Below, piece after piece: positions 55,543 through 64,000 of a DNA stretch of 64,000 nt. A program made the translations under genes and the position numbers. The DNA comes from Gonocerus acuteangulatus (Eukaryota; Arthropoda; Insecta; Hemiptera; Coreidae): assembly GCA_946811695.1 (NCBI GenBank), contig OX328128.1, positions 23,780,758 through 23,844,757 of the forward strand, in the 5' to 3' direction. Below the pieces are notes generated by a model. The model ran no database searches, was not told the DNA's origin, and saw only the letters and a program-made list of their open reading frames with translations. Every line of letters begins with the position of its first letter. The first letter of the stretch is position 1.

Positions 55543-56360
55543 TGACCTCGAAGAATGGGCAATGGGGGTTTTCTCAGGTGTAAACATTAATTTCACTAAC
55601 ATTTCTTTTTATGGCCTGTATTTTTTCAACCCTCCAGCAAATTTTAACAGCCTGTAAAATTATAATTATTTACTGATCCAAAGAACCTTATCTAGAACAT
55701 TATGTGGAACACATAATTTTTTTTATAACTTTAAAGACAAATTATATTCTGTCATGAGGAATTTGCAATAGAAAATTGCTACATTGTCAGATTTGTAAAT
55801 TTATTTCCACAACACAGAAATTGCAATTAAAGCATAAAGTTGATAATGTTGACAAAAATTATTGTGGTAAAACTAAAAAAAATTCTTGAGAAATATTTTT
55901 TTTGTTGTAAAAAATATTAAAATCTAATGAAGATTGAGACTTAATTAAAATTAAACTCTGTTAATATATTCAAATTCTATCTTTGTAACATTATATTAGT
56001 TGTGTAGCTTCTATTTTGCGGAAATCCCCTCGAAACCTTATGTGGTTGACCTCACATTTGCTGGAAGGTTATGATGAAACTGATAATAAGTATGTACCAG
56101 AAAAATTTATATCTTGAAAATTGAGAAGAGATAGTTGAGATTGAGAAGAGGTTCGGTCAATAAAACTTAATTCTATCAATGCGAAGAAAAAAAATTAGAA
56201 AAATATTTTCAAAGAAAAATATTTGCATACAAAAATTAGGATATTTAAAACAAAAGGAATATTTTCCTATCATAAATGAGGCATAACAAATAAAAGAGAT
56301 ATGAAACATTTACATAGTATATTTTTATTTTTATTGGACAATGAAACAATAAAATTGTAT
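55543..56360 (+). other. putative 3' UTR of the collagen gene
   Basis: AT-rich sequence after the TAG. AATAAA hexamers occur at 56289-56294 and 56348-56353, and a run of overlapping AATAAA at 57738-57752. Any of these could end the transcript; the true end cannot be seen from sequence. The first two lie before the hAT MITE at 56457. Confidence 0.4.
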
Positions 56361-56456
56361 TTAATTCAGTAACTATTCCTCTTTTGGATAACGGATTTTC
56401 ATATTTTCGCTCTATCAAATTTTTAAACAGCTGATTGATGCCATGTTGATTATCTT

Positions 56457-56852
56457 CAGGGCCTCCGCTAGGGGGGGGGAGGACAATTGGTCAGGGGCCT
56501 GTGCTCTCAGAAGGCCCAGCGTAATTTTTTGCATTATAATTTTAAATAACAAAGTTGTGTACCTAAGCATAGTTCATATAATTATTATTGAGAATAACCA
56601 ATAGATAATTTTCTAAATTCTTTATTTTTAATATATAAACTAACTTTTAAATATTGTCAGTCCAAACATTTTTTTTAGTACGAGGAAGTGCCAATGTACC
56701 TTAGACAATACATAAATGTTACTCTCTGTACATTTCAATTTAATTTTATTTTCAGAAAAATGTCAGTTTTAAATAATACCATTAATAATTTTTGGTAATG
56801 TTAATGGAGGGGGGGAAGGTTAAGGGTCCTGTAATTTCTCTCGGAGGCCCTG
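56457..56852. mobile_element. hAT MITE with perfect 8-bp target duplication
   Basis: 396 bp with inverted ends cagggcctccg / cggaggccctg and the duplication attatctt at 56449-56456 and 56853-56860. No coding capacity. It lies downstream of the collagen stop, possibly in the 3' UTR. A second copy is at 22141-22512. Confidence 0.93.
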
Positions 56853-57576
56853 ATTATCTTCAGTTATGACTTGGTCGGAGAGCTCCCTTATGTTATATTG
56901 TGCTGTATTTATAAACTACTGAATAGGCGTCTAAATATGCAAAACATGTTGAGCTGTTTTAATGAATTGATGTTTTATTTTGGATGGATTTCCCAGCTTT
57001 ATAAAAAAAATAGTTGATAGTTTGGATCACTGAAAATATTGATATAAGTTCAACATAACCCAGGTTTTTAGTTATTTATATATAATATATAAATTATATG
57101 TATATTCTAGTATTTAAAAAAGCTCATTTCTTCAAAAAATTTAAGAATCTTTAATATATTTCAACTTGAGCCACAATCAGTTTTAGTCAATTTTTTATTT
57201 TTTTTAATTTTAAGTAATTATTGGATGTTCAGTACACATTTTTAACCTCTGGTGATGGTATTTTTATCACTAATTACAACCATTTTTTCTAGAGTTCAAA
57301 TCCCAGCATGGCCAATTTTTCTAAAGTTAAGATACGTGTGAATCTGCGGTACTAATAATGGTGATGGTGATTTTTTCATATTTAAAGAAGATTCAAAAAG
57401 TTTTACAAAGCTATAGTTCTGTAAAAAGAAACTCCAGATGTTTTTAATGTTCCTTCAATTAACGACTATTACTTTGAGCTCTAATGGGAGTGATATGTTT
57501 GAGAAGTTTTTCTTGTGTTTAATATTGAACACAGTTTGAGAATTTGAATAGGATTATTTTTGCCAGAATTATAGAA

Positions 57577-57614
<38 letters not shown>

Positions 57615-58119
57615 TGTACATGAAATAATGTACTATCTACGACTTTTCAAAAATATTTGTCTTAATTGGTCATTCATTTTTGGTAAATCTCACCGAAAAT
57701 GTATTTCTCTGCTATGATTTATACTTTTGCTGTAAAAAATAAATAAATAAACTTCATTCCGAATATTAATGATATGATAAATTACATACATTTTTTAGAA
57801 AATAGATCATTTTATTATATTTTTTTTTTCTATTTGATTATGCTTCTTTAACATACTTGGTTTTTTGGACTAAACAACTAATATAAACATGTTACAATAC
57901 TTACTTTTCTAATTATTATTAATTATTGATTTCATTAAAGCATGATTCAAACTATCTAACACCTTTAAACTAATTTCTATAGAAAGTGTTGCAGAGACAA
58001 TTTTTCATTAAATCTATTTCATGCATAGTTAATGGAAAGAAAATAGAATTAAATTATTTTTGTTAATTTATTCATTGTGAATATTAAAGCTTATAAATTC
58101 AACATATACATAATTTTAA

Positions 58120-58800
58120 ATATATTATTTGAATAGGCGGAAGGTCATGCATATATAAAACTCATCCTCTTCACTTTATATGCTTTATTTTGTTTTAGGC
58201 TCTATATGTTTCACGTCTCTTGACACCTCTTCAGGAGCAACTTAATCTATTTACATACATTTAGCCTTACCTAGGGAAGACCTTCCACAGGTAGGGCCAC
58301 GTCCATACTAATACAATGACGTTAATATGGCTGTTATCCATCAGCTGATTCAGATTGATCCTGGCTTGTATCGATTCCAGAGAAAGCTTTTGTCATACAT
58401 CGTAAAGTTAAAATAAAATAAAATTAATACGAATGATATCAATATTCCTAATTACCGTCGAGTATATTAAAAAATATATTGTTTAAATATTTGATCTCAG
58501 TTTTTTTATTTACAGTTTTTTTCCTATTTTTAATTATATGAATATTTTCTTTTATTTTTCTTCTTGTGGGGTTCTTTTCTTTATCCAAAACTTTTATATT
58601 CTCAAAATCAAATTTGTGTCTATGTTTTTTTTGCATGGTCTACGAATGCCGTTCGGTTGTCATTCTCGTCTATATTTTTAACGTGCTGTTTTATCCTCTT
58701 TTTTAGAAGCTGTCCAGATTCTCCTACATATACTTTTTCACAAGCAGCACAATTAATTTGGTAGACATTACATGACCTTCCGCCTATTCAAATAATATAT
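58120..58800 (-). mobile_element. Penelope-like element remnant (GIY-YIG endonuclease)
   Basis: Perfect 31-bp inverted ends (aataggcggaaggtcatg / complement). Minus strand from about 58769: [49 protein letters not shown], then a frame break in an A run and HKFDFENIKVLDKEKNPTRR. C-x2-C-E-K-V-Y-V-G-E-(S)-G and the following Arg/His spacing are the GIY-YIG endonuclease of Penelope-like elements. No reverse transcriptase. A CTGAAGAG ... GAAAC motif is at 58208-58234 on the minus strand. Confidence 0.85.
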
Positions 58801-59223
58801 TGAAAGAAAAAAGGGTCACAATTTTATAACATAATTTTAAATATATGTGTTTTGTTGACTGCAAGTATCATTGGTGCTGAGGGTTTATGGATAGCCATTC
58901 TTCTACTTTTCCAGCTCGCTCTTGCATGACAGATTTGGCGACAGGCAGGGTGTCTGCAACTCTGTTCATTTGAGCTCCTACTATACAATCAAAAAAGAAT
59001 TTAATCCACAGGACCTTCCTTGTTGTTGTTTTTCTTTCTTTCTTTTTTTTAATGGTGCATTGATTTTTTCAGTTATTAGCCTCGGTCCATCTAGGTGTCA
59101 TTCTTTCAAAAGATCCATAGTGAAGGGAAGAGACGATCTCAGGCCAGATGTAAACCACAATTTCTTATAGTCTCGTATGATAACACCTTAGACAACTGAA
59201 AAAATGGAAGATGATGCACTATA

Positions 59224-59300
59224 AAAAATGAATACCCTCACATTGGCTGATTGGTTAATGTATTAAACTCTGGCATTTTGAAAATCTGGTTTGAATCCAG
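59224..59300 (+). mobile_element. tRNA-like head of a possible fourth SINE family
   Basis: ttggctgattggttaatg resembles box A and ctggtttgaatccagcc a box B. Words around 59340-59375 recur inverted at about 59960-59995 (gcactgtcgatactaggct). Uncertain. Confidence 0.35.
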
Positions 59301-60797
59301 CCAGGGTGAAGAGCTCACTAGCAACCACATAATACAATACTCGAGCCTAGCATTGACAGTGCACAGCTGCTCGCCACATCTGCCTCAGACTGAGGCCTTC
59401 TCTGTTCGATGTTAACTAACCTTGAATGCTCAATGCGACGAACCACCAAAAGCCACGAACAAATCGAAACTTATTTATTGAAACATGGCAACTTCATTGC
59501 AACAAAAATGGAAATCGCTGCCACTGCTTATATTGTGATGGAAGAATTATTTTAAAAAATGACATAAGCCACGTTTGTGGGCCAAAAAATATATCAAAAT
59601 ATAGAAACAGGCTGCTACAAGACGTGAGATACAAACAGGACGACCCAAATTTCTTATGAATGTCAAAGCTGTATTTCTACCATTTAATTCATTTGATAAA
59701 GCCTGCAATAAAAGAAAACATTGTCGTTCAAACAATTTAACAATTTTTTGTACATTTTCACTTTCCGTGATGTGAAAACTTGTGGCTGGCTTTACAATAC
59801 GAGGGAACAAATACCCATCTCCATGCAATGAACAGCTTGGACTGACGAACCTTTGAGCACAACCATTTTACCGACAAGCACACAGCTCGGGCAACACGAG
59901 CAGGTCATAGCAAACAACCCCGATATCGACTTCCATAACATACGTCCTGTTGCATTCTAAGCGAGTCTCCTCGCACTGTCGATACTAGGCTTAATGGTCT
60001 TGGAAGTCAATGCACCTTAAAAAAAATGCTAGCAAGGTTTATATTATATCACATTAATACCACTAGAAATATGTTAAGTATCTTAGTCATGCATCTGACT
60101 ACAGTTTCTAAAGTAGTCGTCATTAATTTTGTTTAGTGGTATTTTTTTCTACTTCTTCAATGTTTCTTATTGGTAAATTATTCTTGGCCTCAAGGGCTTT
60201 GTTCCATAAGTGATCCTGAATAATTCAAGCAGGGTACTAAGATTCACCAAATATAAACTGCACAGCGAAGCAAGCCAATCGGAAGACGTGTTAGGAGAAG
60301 AACTGTGTGGGAGATAATCTTGTTCAAAAGTAAAATAGTCTCAAAGAAGAAAGATATCCGATATTGCTTTTACTTATTAGAAAATTTGTTGACTCTAAGA
60401 TTTTTTTTTTAAATACACATAAACTAATAGAGTGTTTTTTTAAGTTTCAGAAGATAAGTGTAGAACGCAACTAGGATTAGGTTCTTTCTATTTTCCATTT
60501 TGTAAGATAGAAGAACAAGGGAAACGGACGACTGGGCGACAAGAAAACATTCCTGCAAAGGAGGAGATTTCGGAACACCTGATGAAATTATTCATATTAG
60601 GCCTCATTGTTAGAGTTGAAACCGAAAAGACTTTTTGATTGTATGAATTGCTGGATGATGGAAATTGATGTTCACAATGAGAAACAAAAAATTCCAAAAC
60701 TCAAACGTGGAAATTTTGTACCTTTTTTTTTGTTTCTTAATGTTAATTTTTGATTATATTAATATAAATGGTTAATTGTTACTTAGTGTTACAGATA

Positions 60798-61920
60798 ATT
60801 GAGGAGCTTAGTATCAAAGTTGGACAACTCCACTTTTGATTTTTTTACAGGAGAGGTACAAAACCATATCTACTATAGGGTTGTCAGTATCATGGTGATT
60901 TTTTTATATGTTATTCTCCTAGGTCCAAAAAACATGTTTTCAGAGGCATTACAAAATTATATGAGTATTCATTCCTCTTCGCACAGTTTTACCTAAAAGT
61001 ACATGTATTGAAGTTGCTGTGCTATACTTTTCATCACCGTACTCAGCTATACTTGTGCACAGCTTATTAAAATTAATTTATCAATTAGTGATGTGATTAT
61101 TTTATTAAAAACGAGTTAACCATTATTATTTTCTGGAGATAGTTGTTGAAAAGTTTTTGATAGCAAATAACTGAATATTAACGGTGAGATCTATCTAATA
61201 TCTAGTGTGAAACTGTCAATATTTATTTGTTGTACGCGAAAATTTAAATAAAGAGGAGTGTGTCGAGAGCAGTTCCCAGTATTACATTAGTTGTTAATTT
61301 ATTCACCTGAGGTCTTGAAAATACATTTGGAAGGATTCATAGATCTACCAATTGAGTAAAAATGATTTTCTTAAATTGAATAGTTGCTGTTTTTCACGGT
61401 TTTGTTATATAAAACCCGTTTATCATTAAAATAATTATTCTAAAGAATTGGAAGTGGTCTCATTCTACTCGGTACAGAAGAAATACTTCAAAAATGGCAC
61501 CTAAATCAGAAAGATTCAAGTACCTAGAGGTTTTGTCTCAAAATCCGGCGTTCGGCACCATAGTGTACCGGATAACAGCTAGTTATTAATTAGAATCATC
61601 ACTAAATGCACTCATTACAAGTAACTATAAACATTCAGCCATAATGGATTTGCAGTGCATGATGGGAGCTGATTACATGAATGCAAGCTTCTCATTGGCT
61701 ACTGAAGGAGTTGACATTTTTTTAAACCAAACTATGTTGGAATTGTCCATATTTTGATACTGACCGGTGCAAATAAATGCTATTTTAACTATGTTCTGTC
61801 TGTTTTTAATGCAAAACAGTTGTAAAACCGAATGCAGCATAAAAAGCTCCTTAAGAATCGACCAAAATCTCAAAACTTAAAAAAATGGAGTTGTCCAACT
61901 TTGATACCAAGCTCCTCAAT
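60798..61920. mobile_element. TA-flanked DNA transposon, non-autonomous, about 1.1 kb
   Basis: Inverted ends of about 40 bp: attgaggagcttagtatcaa (60798) and attgaggagcttggtatcaa (complement, from 61920), each continuing agttggacaactcca. A TA on both sides suggests the Tc1/mariner superfamily. No transposase frame found. Confidence 0.75.
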
Positions 61921-62435
61921 TATGAAATATAAATATTTTTATACATTTTTAATTCACAAAATTGTAAATTAAATACAACTTTAATTTAACTGACATAATA
62001 AGGCCTGACATTTTTTCTTCAGTATGTGATGCTCTTAAAATTTGTTGTTCTTAACCTATGTATTCTAAAAGAATTGTCATAGCATGATCAAATTATGGCG
62101 CTTACTGCCCTATTATAGCCTGTTCAGATAGACGGAAAAGTTCTAATTTAAAAGGGCAATTGGTTTGATCCATTCCTCAGACCTTAATAAGTCCTTTATT
62201 TATAATATCATTTTACAATGTTTCAGCCTTCAGGCCATTTTCAATATCTTATTTCTAGCAGCCTCTTTTTTAAAACCTTTTAAGTTTAGGCCTTGTCATC
62301 CTGGCAATTCTTCTCATAAAAATTCAAATTTTATAGGTATATTCGCATGCGCGAAATTTTGAGGGAAACATTCCCCACGGTTCCACCATTTGCTCAAAAT
62401 TTCAAGAAACAACACGATATGTGAAACATTATTAA

Positions 62436-62975
62436 AACTGATTATGTCTCATTTAAGAGTAGGGAAGACGTTGAGAGGTCAGACAAAGGAAGTAGTGTCT
62501 AATATTTATCAATACTTAGCCAAAGCTAAGACTAAAAAAGTTTTAAACCTCCTAGTAATAAGGTTATAACAGAGAGAATTATTTACTGCCAATTTCTTGC
62601 ATGGGGAATATAAGCCATGCCCATTTTTTTTTTTTTTTTTTTTTTTTTTTACAGTGCATCTACATCTAGGTCATTAGCGCCGACATCCAGGGTGCAGCGA
62701 GGAATTTTACCAGCGAGCCGTGGGATGATCAAATTCCGGAGGTTGGGAATCGAACCCACCATCTCCCACTTATTAATCCAAGGCTCTAGCCATTAGACCA
62801 CGGGAGACCCCGCCATGCCCTTTTCCCTCCAAACAAACCACATATTTGAACAGGCTATAGCTTAAATTGTTTTTAGCCTTAGCTTTGGCTAAATACTGAT
62901 AAGCATTAAACACTAACTCCGTAGCCTGACCTCTCAAAGCCTTCCCTGGTCCTAAACGAGACATAATCAGTTTTT
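62436..62975. mobile_element. inverted-repeat transposon fragment interrupted by a SINE
   Basis: 62440-62530 and the complement of 62855-62975 share gattatgtctc, gagaggtcag and atttagccaaagctaagg. The minus-strand frame from 62964 reads MSRLGPGKALRGQATELVFN, AYQYLAKAKAKNN, resembling the N-terminus of insect-type DNA transposase or HTH proteins. It then runs into the SINE. Confidence 0.6.
62623..62811 (-). mobile_element. tRNA(Glu)-derived SINE A with target-site duplication
   Basis: Minus strand: ggggtctcccgtggtctaat, box B gggttcgattcccaac, body with caccctggatgtcggcgcta, poly(A) (T run on plus). 9-bp target duplication gccatgccc at 62614-62622 and 62812-62820. Confidence 0.93.
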
Positions 62976-64000
62976 ATTGAGTTCCACGGAGCGTGTTGTT
63001 CATTGAAATGGTAATGCAAATGGAGGAACCGTCAGGAATATTTCCTTCAAAATTTCACGGATTCGAACTGTTCCATCTAACTGTATGGGCTAAAAGTTAG
63101 AAGTAAATATTTCAATGCAACCTTCAAATATAAACCAAGACACTCTTATATTATATATTGTAAAAATAATTAATGAGACAAACATGGAACTGATTCTGTT
63201 TTTAGAAATATGTAGAAATGTCAACTGATAAAATTGTTTCCAAATTTATAATTTTCTTTATATTTGTAACTTGGCATTTCTGTTAATTGCAAGGAATATT
63301 TTTATGAATTAGTACTAAAAAATAAAACCCCAAATGTGCCTTGTATTTTAAATTTCAAGAATAATTTAATAAAAATAGGCATGCAAAAAATGCATATATT
63401 TATTATGTTCTTTAGTGCTAATATTTATTTACCCTATTGTACCTTGTAAATACGTCCACATGTGCACCCCATTACCTATTCTTCAATGTGTTTTTTTTTT
63501 TATATTCTGTGCTTTTTGTAAATATCTGTACCAATGTGTATTTTGAGTTGGAAGAACAATTAATCCTAAAATTTGAAAGAATGTTTAAATTTTTTGAAAC
63601 ATTTTTCTTTCCACTTTAGAACTTATAAGAGAAAATTCCAGAGGGCGCTGCCCTTGTTGTCGAAGTCAGGGTTTAGTTGTCTTTTCATTTATTTATTATT
63701 TAAGTTTCTTTGCATTTTAGTGCGATGTTAGAGCATTTTATTTCATAATTCTACCTAACGCCAGAAATAATAAGAATGTTCTCACAGTTGTGGTCTTCAT
63801 TCTTCTCCCTCTTTTTTATTTTGCATTTTTCTTTCCTCCCCCCCCCCCCCCCATGAATTAATTTCTATCAATCTTCAATTTAAAATTAAATAATAATCAA
63901 CGTTTTTGTTTTTAATAATCAGTAGAAAATCCAGGACATTTTTCTTTTATCTTTTCTGAAATAATGATTCCTATTGATTATTTTATTTTTGACCAAACAG

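Larger units (their letters stand above)
56861..64000. other. 3' flank of the collagen gene, no host gene recognised
   Basis: Contains a T run (57583-57612), a Penelope-like remnant (58120-58800), a SINE-like head (59224-59300), a TA-flanked transposon (60798-61920) and a SINE inside another transposon (62436-62975). Frames of 60-93 codons here (for example 59426-59659 with several His/Cys) show no family I can name. The window ends in ...ccaaacag. Confidence 0.5.

Noticed and set aside
63951..64000. Splice acceptor of a next gene at the window edge (ccaaacag)
   Set aside because: The window ends there; a T-rich tract plus AG is common in this AT-rich sequence and cannot be tested.

Overview
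This is an AT-rich window from an animal nuclear genome. It holds the 3' part of one large gene, which I read as a membrane-associated collagen with interrupted triple helices (MACIT; the collagen XIII/XXIII/XXV family). An arthropod is most likely, because of the single long-intron MACIT gene, the many mariner, Tc1, hAT and piggyBac remnants, and the acidic C-terminal extension that I do not recall in vertebrate chains. The species cannot be fixed from the sequence. I found no prokaryotic genes, operons or CRISPR arrays.

The gene lies on the + strand. Twenty-three exons between 4879 and 55542 join into one open frame of 558 codons plus stop. The 5' exons for the cytoplasmic, transmembrane and first collagenous parts lie upstream of the window. 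In order, the protein reads: end of a collagenous block (exons 1-2); a non-collagenous, coiled-coil-like segment (end of exon 2 to exon 4); a long Gly-X-Y block (exon 5); a short conserved interruption with [16 protein letters not shown] (exon 6); a Gly-X-Y block ending in a basic RGKRGKR (exon 7); a non-collagenous segment (exon 8 and start of 9); Gly-X-Y (9-12); an interruption with the basic microexon KYKKLRRRQ (13-14); Gly-X-Y (15-22); the two-cysteine family signature [15 protein letters not shown] (22); and an Asp/Glu/Tyr-rich tail (23). Most exons are multiples of 3 in phase 0. Exon pairs 6/7 and 9/10 are split inside a Gly codon.

Almost everything else is repeats. Introns and the 3' flank hold foldback and palindromic elements (1-1010, 2581-3165, 3566-3961, 38542-39100), minisatellites of about 126, 25 and 104 bp, mariner elements (17700-18520, 29136-30048, 30185-30660), hAT MITEs (22141-22512, 35451-36048, 56457-56852), piggyBac-type MITEs with TTAA duplications (39600-39735, 48222-48537), Penelope-like GIY-YIG endonuclease remnants (45888-46748, 58120-58800), LINE reverse-transcriptase remnants (32061-32284, 33470-34260), at least three tRNA-derived SINE families, and two 5S-rRNA-derived retroposed fragments.

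The best leads are: inverted-repeat elements carrying hammerhead-ribozyme-like cores; the acidic, potentially tyrosine-sulfated collagen tail with a possible intronic polyadenylation alternative; and a hAT terminus that imitates a collagen exon with the correct phases. From 57 kb to the end I recognise no host gene.
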